Source: Lepidurus packardi (Eukaryota; Arthropoda; Branchiopoda; Notostraca; Triopsidae). From it: a stretch of DNA of 64,000 nucleotides. Below, piece after piece: positions 39,412-51,234 of this stretch. Position numbers and translations under genes: made by a program. The stretch lies in assembly GCA_023053545.1 (NCBI GenBank), contig JAKZAN010000086.1, positions 62,001-126,000 on the forward strand, read 5' to 3'. The notes under the pieces are model-generated. The model did no database searches, had not been told where the DNA came from, and worked only from the letters and a program-made list of their open reading frames with translations. How positions within the stretch are numbered: the stretch's first letter is position 1; the number at the start of each line of letters is the position of its first letter.

Positions 39412-40980
39412 TTAATCTCTCGCCCTCTTCAGGCACTTTTCCATATCCTGGTGTCCTACATGGATCTTCTGGAGAATACTCGTACGTAAGGACTTAGGGA
39501 TAAATACTTGTTCGCCTTTCAAGATGGGGTCGTTCACGACTGAAAGTTCCGACTGGACGTTCCAAAAGGGTAAAAGGATTGGGTTCGCGTTCTTCTTTAC
39601 ACCCCAACCTTGCAAAATCGCTTTCTTCAATTCTTGGCAGACCAGGTCCCTTTTTGTCTCCTCGACGATCTCCCTTAGCCTGGTGGGCGTGGCTGGGATT
39701 GCCGCTTGTATGGCCTCTACGTAGGCCGCTACCTGGTCTCCAAGTTCTTCGTCCAAAGGCTCTGCTTCCCTCGTTGTGGCTCTACTCAAAGCATCGGCGA
39801 ACATCTCCTTCCCAGGAACCCACTTAGCCTCGAACCGAAACTGCATAAGCCGCAGACGCATCCTCTGAATTCTTGGTGACATTTCGCTCAGGTCTTTCGA
39901 ATTCAGGATCGGTATTAGAGGTTTATGATCTGTCAGGATCACAAAATCTGCTCCTAGAATGTAGTAACGGAACTTCTGGCAAGCCCAACAGATTGCGAGA
40001 CACTCTTTCTCTATCTGGGCATACCGCTGCTCCGTTGAAGCAAATGCCACCGGTCTCTTGATTCCATCTGGCTGCTCTTGGACTAGGGCGGCTCCCAAAC
40101 CGGATGAACTACTATCTGCTATGACAGTGGTGGGGTATGACGGGTTGTAAAATCCCAACACTCTGTCTGACTGTATCTCCCTTTTGGCATCTTCAAAAGA
40201 CTGTCTCTGAGGTTCTTCCCACACCCACTGGTTCCTAGCCGAAAGTAGATGCGTTAGAGCCCTCTCAGCTTCCGCTAACCGTGGTGAAAACTTGGACATC
40301 TGGTGTGTCAAGCCTAGGAATCTACGCAGCTCAGACGCGTCATTCGGCTCCGGGTAGTTGGCAATGGCTGCGACCTTCTCTGGATCTGCCCTCACTCCGT
40401 CTTTGCTGACCACATGTCCCAGAAACTGGACCTGGTTTACACGAAACTGACATTTCTTCTTGTTCAGCGTTACGTGGCAGTCTTCCAAACGTCGCAGAAC
40501 ATTACCCAGCTGCTCATCGTGAGTCTTCTCTTCTGCTCCAATCAAAATGTCATCCATTTGACATACGACTCCCTCCAACCCAGTGAGGATCTTGGACATT
40601 CTCTTTTGAAAGTGTTCAGGAGCGCTGCTAATTCCATAGGGTAACCTATTGCATTGGTAGCGACCTATCGGTGTAATGAATGTACACAGGCTCTTCGAGC
40701 CCTCTGCCAACGGAATCTGCTAAAACCCGCAGTTGGCGTCCAACTTGGATAAAACCGTACATCCCGAGAGTTTCGCCAAGGACTCATCCGTTGTCGGCAT
40801 AGTATACCTCTCCCTTACAATGTTTTCATTAAGCTTCTTCAGGTCAATGCAGAGCCGGACCGATCCGTCTGACTTCGGCTCGGGAACGCATGGAGCGCAC
40901 CATTCCGTTGGCCCGTCAACTTTTGAGATAACGCCCATCTTCTCCATTCTTTGCAGCTCCTCAATCGTTGGCTTTAACAA
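39412..40980 (-). pseudogene. Gypsy B reverse transcriptase and RNase H region
   Basis: RT motifs are visible (VRLCIDLKKLN, RLPYGISSAPEHFQKRM, and QMDDILI as the catalytic DD box). An RNase H follows, with TVIADSSSSGLGAAL, EKECLAICWACQKF and TDHKPLIPIL, and then the integrase zinc-binding start near 39412-39450. The region is given as one span of a broken element. Confidence 0.85.
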
Positions 40981-41038
40981 CGGGGCCGAAATTCTCCTCG
41001 GAGTATGAAGACAGTAGGGCTGCGCATCAGTCTTGAGT

Positions 41039-42049
41039 TTAATGGCGTACTCTTCTTCCCATTTCCCCAGTCCGTTGAAAAGTTGGGTGATTCACGACGA
41101 CATCTTCGTCCGATCTTACCAAGTCCACTTGCAGTTTAAAAATTTTCAGACTTTCGATTGCCGGCCGCCCTACCAGGGGATGCTTTAGGCCTCGGACAAC
41201 GTAAATTTGTTCTTGCGTGGTAGCCTTTCCCCTGGTCAGCTCTGCTGCAAGGACTACCTTCACCGTTAACTTCTGTTCAACTGGACCGTAGAAATTCTTC
41301 TTCGTGGGGCCCAACTTCGGTTCACCCATCTCCCTCCACGTCTTCTCTGGAAGGACGGTGACATCCGCTCCCGTGTCAATCTTAAAAGATATCTTCTTGC
41401 CATCTACACCCAGCTGGATAACCCACTGTTGGTTTATCGGTGTTGATATTGTACCAAGGAATATAGGACAACATTCCTCGTCATCTTCCAACTCTGGGTC
41501 TTCGGCAACTTCTTGGATATTTTCGTGTCCGCAAAATCTGCTTCCCGCAAAGTGGTTGTTCTTTCCACAGCTCCTGCATCGCCTACCAAACGCTGGGCAT
41601 GATTCTCTCCCTCGTGGGTGTTCCCTACAGCAGTAGTCGCACTTGTCATGGGGTTTGCGAACCGTGTTGCCTCTTCCGGCTTTAACACGCTCAACGCTTA
41701 GCTCATGTTGCTCCGTGCTCTTGCTAATCTCATTTGCCTGCGCTTTTGACGACTCTTGTGCCCTCGCAAGGTCACAGGCTTTCCTGAAGGACAAATCATT
41801 TTCTTCGAGGAGGCGCTGCCTGGTCTGCTTACTTATCACGCCGGCAACCACCCTATCCCGCAAGATGGACGCCTCACAGCTGCTACAATAGTTGCAGTTC
41901 TTGATCTTGTCTTTTAGGTCAGTCACGAAGTCATCTATGGCTTCTCCTGGGCGCTGGCATCGCCGATTAAACGTGTAGCGTTCGAATGTCTCATTGATAG
42001 TTCCCTTGACAAAGATGTAATGCATCCACGATGCCTTGAGCCGACTCAT
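41039..42049 (-). pseudogene. Gypsy B gag and protease part
   Basis: Gag capsid-like sequence (FERYTFNRRCQRPGEAIDDF, DRVVAGVISKQTRQRLLEEN), Cys/His clusters (CDYCCREHPRGRESC, CRSCGKNNHFAGSRFC) and a retropepsin motif FKIDTGADVTVLP. The start of gag (reads MAQGTRSNSQRQG) lies on the other side of the nested array, at about 50076-50206. Confidence 0.8.
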
Positions 42050-42174
42050 CCCCTGCCACCTTCAGACCATTATAAGCCTTTAAAACGTCGTCGCTAAAAC
42101 AGGAACGCAGCACAGCTTTCTGGAAAACACTAGGCTGGGCTTCTAAGTCCGCCAAGATCACGTAATCAGAACAC

Positions 42175-42531
42175 TGTCACGTGTGGCCTGGGGAAAATGC
42201 CTACGGCCCCTGAACTGGGGAATGCCAGCGAGTCCGGAAGTGAATGCGACGATGCTGACTTAAACGACGAACCGGTCGGACACTGCGATGGAAATCCCTC
42301 GTCTTCGCCACCCGTGGTGGATGAAATCCTTAACCCACTGCGTACACGGGTCGGGCGTGTTGTTCGTCGGCCTCGTTATTTAGCGGATTTTACGGAATAA
42401 TCTTTCTTCTTGTTCTTTCGCTTTCTTTTTTTCATATTACCTGATTATGAAAAAAAATGTGATCTCTTTGTGTCATTACCCCTTAGTTCGGGCTCGCGCC
42501 GAGGGCGGCGCTAAAGGGTAGTGTGGCCGAG
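42175..42531 (+). mobile_element. Leading remnant of array C
   Basis: Starts with the first ~46 bp of the LTR and then holds the pol 3' end and the 3' untranslated part also found at 45905-46214 and 49588-49897. It joins directly to the first complete LTR. It reads as a third, mostly lost unit of the array. Confidence 0.85.
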
Positions 42532-42709
42532 TGTCACGTGTGGCCTGGGGAAAATGCCTACGGCCCCTGAACTGGGGAAAGGGCTTGATTTCTGATGTTG
42601 TATGTTTTGCTGTTTTTGTGGAGAGTTCTTTCGCAACCTCGAAGAGAGATACACGTATTGAGATCGAGATCTGTTGAAGTTTACTTTACTTTTTACGGTT
42701 TACGCTACA
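42532..42709 (+). repeat. LTR 1 of array C (178 bp)
   Basis: Begins TGTCACGTG and ends CGCTACA. It is followed by a primer-binding-like site TGGTGGCAGCGG starting at 42713. Same sequence as the LTRs at 46215 and 49898. Confidence 0.93.
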
Positions 42710-43009
42710 ATTTGGTGGCAGCGGTGGGATAGCCGATTGTATTGCTGGCGATTGCCTACAATCTGCATTTCGTGCTGTGTAATTTGGGACTGGTAGGTCA
42801 GTGGCTGGAATCTCTTAGGAGCAATAGGAGTCCTGCGTGTGGTCGCTGTGAGGTCCTTTGAAAAAGTGTACAAAGCGGGTCGCGGAGTACCTTAAATTGC
42901 TTTGGTGACAAGGACACAGTTTGACTTCTCCCTGCCTATTGCATCCACGACGAATTCTTTTTATTCCCCTTGTTGAAGCACCTCCAGGCCTAAACATTCG
43001 AAACCTCGC

Positions 43010-44179
43010 ATGTATGGTGAGGATTCGAAAATAAGTTCCTGTGACGACGTGGCAGCGCGGACTCGTCCCAGGTTAGGAACTTTTTTGCGAAGTGGGAGAG
43101 TCGTTCCCCGTGCTCCACGTGTGCCCCCCGGGAACGTTATTCAGCCTTCCATTATGGCGAAGCCCGCGGAAACCGGGGACAGCGAAGTGGTCCGTGCGTT
43201 GACAACGATGATGCAGCAGATGTGCCATTCGCAGTTACAACTGCAGCAACAGTCCGTAACTCAACAACAGACCACGCAAGAGATGTTCCAGAGGTTTGCT
43301 GACCATACGTCATCGACTGCATATACGGCACCAGCGAATGCTCCCATCGTCCCGGAGTTCAGGGGTGACAGCGACGTTACCGCTTGGCTGAGGGATTTTG
43401 GACAGGTCGCCGGACTTCAGGGATGGGACTCCCCGACGAAGCTAAGGATTGCAGCCTCCAAGCTCAGTGGAGTTGCTCGCACTTGGCATGATATCGAAGG
43501 CGAGAGCTTGCGTGATTGGAGAGAATGGAATCAGAGGTTCGGGACGGTGTTTGGGCGTAATCTGACGTTGGAGGAGTGGCTCCGCCGAGTCCAAGAGCGG
43601 GTCCAACAATCGGGCGAGTCAGTAATCCAATACGCTTTGGAAAAGGCTGATTTATGTCGGCGATGTCCGCATGCAATAGCGGAGAGCGACATAATCCCGT
43701 ACTTGGTCCGTGGACTTGCATGCACTCAATATATTCCAGCCTTGTTGGTTAACTTGCCAACCACAGTTAGTACCTTCATCGACACTATTCAGTGGCTTGA
43801 AAGCGTGATGGGGTCTTTAGACGTTGGCGCTTCTGTAGGACACCCGAAATTTGTGCCCGAGGGTCGACTGCCTTCTGCCATTCCTCAACGCTTAGCGACG
43901 CCGGTGAAAGTCAGTCCGCCTCAGTCTCCAGTACCCGATTCCGTGTCCGAATTGATTTCGGCGATGAGGGAACTGACGCTGCAGCTGAACCGCAGTGTCT
44001 CGGTGAAGAGACGTGAGGGGAACTCCGGAGGGGTGCCACCTGATGAAGAACGGCCCATCGGACCCCGCAGAGCACTGGATCAGATCCAGTGCTATGGCTG
44101 CAAGATGCTCGGGCATCTGCGACGTGATTGTCCAACAAGTCCTCGTAAGCCCTCGGGAAACGGGCAAGCCGCCCCATAG
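43010..44179 (+). pseudogene. Array C unit 1 gag
   Basis: A 389-codon open stretch. A likely internal start is MAKPAETGDSEVV near residue 49. A Gln-rich segment is followed by a Gypsy capsid-like region (VPEFRGDSDVTAWLRDF, KLSGVARTWHDIEG) and a zinc knuckle CYGCKMLGHLRRDC near the C-terminus. Identical to unit 2. Confidence 0.82.
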
Positions 44180-44235
44180 GGGCAGGGTCGGCTGTTGTCT
44201 ATGAAGTCCCTGCTAAAGGTTCGCGGCTTCCCACG

Positions 44236-46083
44236 TTGAGTGCCGTGATCGACGGAGTTGGTTGCGTGGAGGCACTGATAGACAGTGGGGCCATCGGTAG
44301 TTTGGTTCGCCATCGGGATTTGGGCTCTTTGGTCGATTCAATCTCGGACAAGGACCGCTTGGATTTCCGATGCGCGAATGGGCGTCCGTTCACCTCTGTG
44401 GGTTCCGTCTCGTTGACGGTGGAGGTTCTGGGGAGAGTGGTAGAACTCCCCCGCGTCTCAGTCGTAGATAACGCACCGTTTGCGTTGATCTTGGGAAGCG
44501 ATTGGTTTATGAGCGTCAATGCAACCGTCAGGGCTCGTAATGGACGGTTCGAGGTGGAGCTACCAGTATTGGTAGGCAGAGATAGTCGTCGCAGCGACGA
44601 GTTGGTTCCAAGCACGATAGTAGGATCGAATCCTGTAGCCGTGATGGAGACCTCGTGGGATGAAAACTTTCTGGAGAAGATGGAGGTTCTCGAGGTCCCA
44701 TGTGATGGCGTTGAAGCGCTGTCGGGGCAGGAGGTTGGAATCCCTGCAGTATCACTTCGGTTCATCGCAGCAAGTGTGGGAGTCGATCGCGACACGTTGC
44801 ACTTGGAACCGAAGCTGAGCGCCGGACCAGGTCGCGAATGGGCTATTCCGAGTTGCTTACTAACGGCTGAGAACGGGGTCGTGCATGTACCGGTTCTGAA
44901 CTTCGGCGACCAATCCATCAGGCTGTCGAAAGGAGAACCTCTGGGTCGAGGGATCGTCGTTGACCATGCGTTAGAAGAGGTGTCAAGGACTCCTGCTTCC
45001 ATGTCCAACAGTATGTGTGTCGTATCCCCGCAACAGACGACCGAGACGGTAGAGGTAGATCTGCGCGTAGGGGAGGATTTGGCCCCTGAGGAACGAGATC
45101 GGCTTCTAACGATGCTTCATGATTACAGCGACTGTTTCGCGAAGACGAAGTCTGATCTGGGTTTCTGCAATCTATTACCCCATCGGATTGATACTGGGAA
45201 TGCGATTCCAGTCTCAGTTCATCCAAGGCGGGTACCTTATCGCGAGCGGGAACTTATCCGAGAGCAGGTTGGTGCTATGCGGTTGATGGATGTCATCGAG
45301 CCGTCCATCAGTCCTTGGTCTTTCCCCGTCGTTCTGGTACGTAAGAAGGACGGAAGTCCTCGGTTCTGCACAGACTACCGCAGGCTCAACGATGTTACTC
45401 GGAAGGACGCATATCCTCTCCCGAGAATAGACGATGTGTTGGATAGGTTGGCTGGTACAACGTACTTCACCACACTAGATATGTGCCATGGATACTGGCA
45501 GGTGGACTTGGTCGAGGAAGATCGACCCAAGACGGCTTTTTGTACTCCGGAAGAGGCGCCCACTGGCTATCGTAGCTTCCTTCAGCGGGTTCGAAGAATG
45601 TTACGGCTGGCTCGTCGGCGAACGCGGGCAGAACAGCGCAAGCAAATCGGGTACACCAATGCTCGACGGAGCTCCGCTCCTATCTACCCAGTGAATTCAC
45701 TTGTATGGGTATGGCGTCCAAGGAAGAACGGTACCAAAAACCGGAAATTCCAGCCCCGATTCCAGGGCCCATTTCGGGTTATGAAACGGCTCACTCCGGT
45801 CACGTATAGAGTAGAAGACTTGCCTAATCGCCGTTCAAGGAAGATATGGCGCATCTTCCCCGTGCATGTGAGCCAGATGAAACCGTTTAAGGCTGGCTTC
45901 ATTAGTGCCAGCGAGTCCGGAAGTGAATGCGACGATGCTGACTTAAACGACGAACCGGTCGGACACTGCGATGGAAATCCCTCGTCTTCGCCACCCGTGG
46001 TGGATGAAATCCTTAACCCACTGCGTACACGGGTCGGGCGTGTTGTTCGTCGGCCTCGTTATTTAGCGGATTTTACGGAATAA
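44236..46083 (+). pseudogene. Array C unit 1 pol remnant
   Basis: A 615-codon open stretch starting shortly after gag in another frame. It shows a protease-like motif (ALIDSGAIGSLV), the N-terminal part of RT (VRKKDGSPRFCTDYRRLND, FTTLDMCHGYWQVDL) and an integrase C-terminal tail (QGPFRVMKRLTPVTYRVEDL). The RT catalytic centre, RNase H and integrase core are not present, so the unit is not autonomous. Confidence 0.82.
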
Positions 46084-46214
46084 TCTTTCTTCTTGTTCTT
46101 TCGCTTTCTTTTTTTCATATTACCTGATTATGAAAAAAAATGTGATCTCTTTGTGTCATTACCCCTTAGTTCGGGCTCGCGCCGAGGGCGGCGCTAAAGG
46201 GTAGTGTGGCCGAG

Positions 46215-46392
46215 TGTCACGTGTGGCCTGGGGAAAATGCCTACGGCCCCTGAACTGGGGAAAGGGCTTGATTTCTGATGTTGTATGTTTTGCTGTTTTT
46301 GTGGAGAGTTCTTTCGCAACCTCGAAGAGAGATACACGTATTGAGATCGAGATCTGTTGAAGTTTACTTTACTTTTTACGGTTTACGCTACA
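46215..46392 (+). repeat. LTR 2 of array C (178 bp)
   Basis: The middle LTR, shared by the two units: 3' LTR of the first and 5' LTR of the second. No difference from LTR 1 seen by eye. Confidence 0.93.
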
Positions 46393-46692
46393 ATTTGGTG
46401 GCAGCGGTGGGATAGCCGATTGTATTGCTGGCGATTGCCTACAATCTGCATTTCGTGCTGTGTAATTTGGGACTGGTAGGTCAGTGGCTGGAATCTCTTA
46501 GGAGCAATAGGAGTCCTGCGTGTGGTCGCTGTGAGGTCCTTTGAAAAAGTGTACAAAGCGGGTCGCGGAGTACCTTAAATTGCTTTGGTGACAAGGACAC
46601 AGTTTGACTTCTCCCTGCCTATTGCATCCACGACGAATTCTTTTTATTCCCCTTGTTGAAGCACCTCCAGGCCTAAACATTCGAAACCTCGC

Positions 46693-47862
46693 ATGTATGG
46701 TGAGGATTCGAAAATAAGTTCCTGTGACGACGTGGCAGCGCGGACTCGTCCCAGGTTAGGAACTTTTTTGCGAAGTGGGAGAGTCGTTCCCCGTGCTCCA
46801 CGTGTGCCCCCCGGGAACGTTATTCAGCCTTCCATTATGGCGAAGCCCGCGGAAACCGGGGACAGCGAAGTGGTCCGTGCGTTGACAACGATGATGCAGC
46901 AGATGTGCCATTCGCAGTTACAACTGCAGCAACAGTCCGTAACTCAACAACAGACCACGCAAGAGATGTTCCAGAGGTTTGCTGACCATACGTCATCGAC
47001 TGCATATACGGCACCAGCGAATGCTCCCATCGTCCCGGAGTTCAGGGGTGACAGCGACGTTACCGCTTGGCTGAGGGATTTTGGACAGGTCGCCGGACTT
47101 CAGGGATGGGACTCCCCGACGAAGCTAAGGATTGCAGCCTCCAAGCTCAGTGGAGTTGCTCGCACTTGGCATGATATCGAAGGCGAGAGCTTGCGTGATT
47201 GGAGAGAATGGAATCAGAGGTTCGGGACGGTGTTTGGGCGTAATCTGACGTTGGAGGAGTGGCTCCGCCGAGTCCAAGAGCGGGTCCAACAATCGGGCGA
47301 GTCAGTAATCCAATACGCTTTGGAAAAGGCTGATTTATGTCGGCGATGTCCGCATGCAATAGCGGAGAGCGACATAATCCCGTACTTGGTCCGTGGACTT
47401 GCATGCACTCAATATATTCCAGCCTTGTTGGTTAACTTGCCAACCACAGTTAGTACCTTCATCGACACTATTCAGTGGCTTGAAAGCGTGATGGGGTCTT
47501 TAGACGTTGGCGCTTCTGTAGGACACCCGAAATTTGTGCCCGAGGGTCGACTGCCTTCTGCCATTCCTCAACGCTTAGCGACGCCGGTGAAAGTCAGTCC
47601 GCCTCAGTCTCCAGTACCCGATTCCGTGTCCGAATTGATTTCGGCGATGAGGGAACTGACGCTGCAGCTGAACCGCAGTGTCTCGGTGAAGAGACGTGAG
47701 GGGAACTCCGGAGGGGTGCCACCTGATGAAGAACGGCCCATCGGACCCCGCAGAGCACTGGATCAGATCCAGTGCTATGGCTGCAAGATGCTCGGGCATC
47801 TGCGACGTGATTGTCCAACAAGTCCTCGTAAGCCCTCGGGAAACGGGCAAGCCGCCCCATAG
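46693..47862 (+). pseudogene. Array C unit 2 gag
   Basis: A second copy of the gag stretch, 3683 bp downstream of the first and with the same translation. The same capsid-like region and knuckle are present. Confidence 0.82.
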
Positions 47863-47918
47863 GGGCAGGGTCGGCTGTTGTCTATGAAGTCCCTGCTAAA
47901 GGTTCGCGGCTTCCCACG

Positions 47919-49766
47919 TTGAGTGCCGTGATCGACGGAGTTGGTTGCGTGGAGGCACTGATAGACAGTGGGGCCATCGGTAGTTTGGTTCGCCATCGGG
48001 ATTTGGGCTCTTTGGTCGATTCAATCTCGGACAAGGACCGCTTGGATTTCCGATGCGCGAATGGGCGTCCGTTCACCTCTGTGGGTTCCGTCTCGTTGAC
48101 GGTGGAGGTTCTGGGGAGAGTGGTAGAACTCCCCCGCGTCTCAGTCGTAGATAACGCACCGTTTGCGTTGATCTTGGGAAGCGATTGGTTTATGAGCGTC
48201 AATGCAACCGTCAGGGCTCGTAATGGACGGTTCGAGGTGGAGCTACCAGTATTGGTAGGCAGAGATAGTCGTCGCAGCGACGAGTTGGTTCCAAGCACGA
48301 TAGTAGGATCGAATCCTGTAGCCGTGATGGAGACCTCGTGGGATGAAAACTTTCTGGAGAAGATGGAGGTTCTCGAGGTCCCATGTGATGGCGTTGAAGC
48401 GCTGTCGGGGCAGGAGGTTGGAATCCCTGCAGTATCACTTCGGTTCATCGCAGCAAGTGTGGGAGTCGATCGCGACACGTTGCACTTGGAACCGAAGCTG
48501 AGCGCCGGACCAGGTCGCGAATGGGCTATTCCGAGTTGCTTACTAACGGCTGAGAACGGGGTCGTGCATGTACCGGTTCTGAACTTCGGCGACCAATCCA
48601 TCAGGCTGTCGAAAGGAGAACCTCTGGGTCGAGGGATCGTCGTTGACCATGCGTTAGAAGAGGTGTCAAGGACTCCTGCTTCCATGTCCAACAGTATGTG
48701 TGTCGTATCCCCGCAACAGACGACCGAGACGGTAGAGGTAGATCTGCGCGTAGGGGAGGATTTGGCCCCTGAGGAACGAGATCGGCTTCTAACGATGCTT
48801 CATGATTACAGCGACTGTTTCGCGAAGACGAAGTCTGATCTGGGTTTCTGCAATCTATTACCCCATCGGATTGATACTGGGAATGCGATTCCAGTCTCAG
48901 TTCATCCAAGGCGGGTACCTTATCGCGAGCGGGAACTTATCCGAGAGCAGGTTGGTGCTATGCGGTTGATGGATGTCATCGAGCCGTCCATCAGTCCTTG
49001 GTCTTTCCCCGTCGTTCTGGTACGTAAGAAGGACGGAAGTCCTCGGTTCTGCACAGACTACCGCAGGCTCAACGATGTTACTCGGAAGGACGCATATCCT
49101 CTCCCGAGAATAGACGATGTGTTGGATAGGTTGGCTGGTACAACGTACTTCACCACACTAGATATGTGCCATGGATACTGGCAGGTGGACTTGGTCGAGG
49201 AAGATCGACCCAAGACGGCTTTTTGTACTCCGGAAGAGGCGCCCACTGGCTATCGTAGCTTCCTTCAGCGGGTTCGAAGAATGTTACGGCTGGCTCGTCG
49301 GCGAACGCGGGCAGAACAGCGCAAGCAAATCGGGTACACCAATGCTCGACGGAGCTCCGCTCCTATCTACCCAGTGAATTCACTTGTATGGGTATGGCGT
49401 CCAAGGAAGAACGGTACCAAAAACCGGAAATTCCAGCCCCGATTCCAGGGCCCATTTCGGGTTATGAAACGGCTCACTCCGGTCACGTATAGAGTAGAAG
49501 ACTTGCCTAATCGCCGTTCAAGGAAGATATGGCGCATCTTCCCCGTGCATGTGAGCCAGATGAAACCGTTTAAGGCTGGCTTCATTAGTGCCAGCGAGTC
49601 CGGAAGTGAATGCGACGATGCTGACTTAAACGACGAACCGGTCGGACACTGCGATGGAAATCCCTCGTCTTCGCCACCCGTGGTGGATGAAATCCTTAAC
49701 CCACTGCGTACACGGGTCGGGCGTGTTGTTCGTCGGCCTCGTTATTTAGCGGATTTTACGGAATAA
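47919..49766 (+). pseudogene. Array C unit 2 pol remnant
   Basis: A second copy of the pol remnant, with the same translation as unit 1 and the same missing enzyme parts. Both units share one internal structure, so it predates the tandem duplication. Confidence 0.82.
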
Positions 49767-49897
49767 TCTTTCTTCTTGTTCTTTCGCTTTCTTTTTTTCA
49801 TATTACCTGATTATGAAAAAAAATGTGATCTCTTTGTGTCATTACCCCTTAGTTCGGGCTCGCGCCGAGGGCGGCGCTAAAGGGTAGTGTGGCCGAG

Positions 49898-50075
49898 TGT
49901 CACGTGTGGCCTGGGGAAAATGCCTACGGCCCCTGAACTGGGGAAAGGGCTTGATTTCTGATGTTGTATGTTTTGCTGTTTTTGTGGAGAGTTCTTTCGC
50001 AACCTCGAAGAGAGATACACGTATTGAGATCGAGATCTGTTGAAGTTTACTTTACTTTTTACGGTTTACGCTACA
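49898..50075 (+). repeat. LTR 3 of array C (178 bp)
   Basis: The right-hand LTR. After CTACA the sequence changes to CCACTTTTGC, which is Gypsy B gag-region sequence, marking the array edge. Confidence 0.93.
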
Positions 50076-50276
50076 CCACTTTTGCTTCCACAGTTGGAAG
50101 GCCTCAAACCTTTGGTCTGTCGGCAAGTCTAATTTCGGGGGCTTTATACCCGGAACTGGAACACTACCTTGCCTTTGACTGTTCGATCGTGTACCCTGGG
50201 CCATTTTCTTTACCAATAATAACTTTCTGACGATAGATGCTTCCGATATTCGCGAAAATTCACTCTATTTACTTCA

Positions 50277-50290
50277 GGCAGGCTGCGCCA
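50277..50290 (-). other. Primer-binding site of Gypsy B
   Basis: TGGCGCAGCCTGCC follows the 5' LTR directly on the minus strand. TGGCGCAG is a form seen at this position in other animal Gypsy elements. The priming tRNA is not assigned. Confidence 0.6.
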
Positions 50291-50403
50291 TGTTATGGTC
50301 GAATCCAAGAATAATCTGTATTCCCCCGGAGGCGGGGCCACTCCCTCATAGAGGTCGTCCCCAAAGCACGGTGGCACCGTGCCACGCTACCAAGCCCACA
50401 ACA
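50291..50403 (-). repeat. LTR of Gypsy B (right, 113 bp)
   Basis: The partner of 38252-38364, with the same ends and the same internal stem-loop. It is the 5' LTR in the sense of the element, since gag lies beside it. CTGAC follows it at 50404-50408. Confidence 0.93.
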
Positions 50404-50408
50404 CTGAC
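50404..50408. repeat. Gypsy B target-site duplication (right)
   Basis: CTGAC just outside the right LTR, matching 38247-38251. Satellite 2 continues after it. Confidence 0.88.
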
Positions 50409-51234
50409 TTAATTCATGAATTACTGACTTACTTCATGAATTATGGACTTAAATAATGAATTACAGACTTAATTAATGAACTACTGACTTAATTAATGAA
50501 GTGCTGACTTAATTAATGAAATGCTGACTTAATTAATGAATTACTGACTTAAGTAATGAATTACTGACTTAATTCATGAATTACCGACTTAATTCATGAA
50601 TTATGGACTTAATTTATTAACTACAGATTTAATTAATGAATTACTGACTTAATTTTATGAATTACTGACTTAATTCATGAATTTCCGACTTATTTCATGA
50701 ATTATGGACTTAATTAATGAAGTACTGACTTAAATAACAATTTTCTTACTTAATCCATGAATTACTGACTTAATTCATGAATTACTGACTTAATTCATGA
50801 ATTACTGACTTAATTCATAAATTACTGACTAAATTCATGAACTATGGACCTTATTAATTAACTACGGACTTAATTCATGAATTACTGACTAAATTCATGA
50901 ACTATGGACCTTATTAATTAACTACGGACTTAATTCATGAATTACCGACTTAATTCATGAATTATGGACTTAATTAATGAATTACTGACTTAATTAATGA
51001 AATACTGATTTAATTCATGAATTACTGACTTAATTCATGAATTACTGACTTAATTCATGAATTACTGACTTAATTCATGAATTATTGAATTAATTCATGA
51101 TTTACTGACTTAATTCATGAATTACTGACTAAATTAATTAACTACTGACTTAATTCATGAATTACTGACTTAATTAATTAATTACGGACTTAATTAATTA
51201 ATTACGGACTACGGAATTAATTAATTAACTTAAT

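Larger units (their letters stand above)
42175..50075 (+). mobile_element. Nested tandem Ty3/Gypsy array C (LTR-int-LTR-int-LTR)
   Basis: Three 178-bp LTRs (42532, 46215, 49898) are spaced exactly 3683 bp apart and enclose two internal regions of 3505 bp that look identical. A short leading remnant (42175-42531) carries an LTR start and a pol 3' end. The array lies in the gag region of Gypsy B on the opposite strand; flanking 4-mers ACAC and CCAC match at 3 of 4 positions. Each internal region has gag, protease, part of RT and an integrase tail, so the units are broken and not autonomous. No difference was seen between LTRs, so the array is very young, recently homogenised, or inflated by assembly. 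Confidence 0.9.
38252..50403 (-). mobile_element. Ty3/Gypsy LTR retrotransposon B (Mag-like), interrupted by a nested array
   Basis: Two 113-bp LTRs bound the element, and CTGAC target duplications flank it on both sides in satellite 2. On the minus strand the order is LTR, primer-binding site, gag, protease, RT, RNase H, integrase, LTR. The gag region is interrupted by the plus-strand tandem array at 42175-50075. Excluding this, the element is ~4.25 kb. Its LTRs differ at 2 of 113 positions (~1.8%), suggesting a fairly recent insertion. It is broken: the nested insertion plus a few other breaks. The gag style (ERYTFNRR...) and protease-RT order match Mag-type Gypsy elements of animals. Confidence 0.9.

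Noticed and set aside
44199-45008. 269-codon minus-strand frame in array C (and its copy at 47882-48691)
   Set aside because: Antisense shadow of the pol remnant, which carries clear protease and RT motifs on the other strand.
42175-50075. Two independent nested insertions
   Set aside because: Units share the middle LTR and have exactly equal spacing and one reduced internal structure, so tandem duplication is simpler.
49961-50230. 89-codon plus-strand frame across the array C edge
   Set aside because: It crosses from LTR into Gypsy B gag-region sequence; a chance frame.
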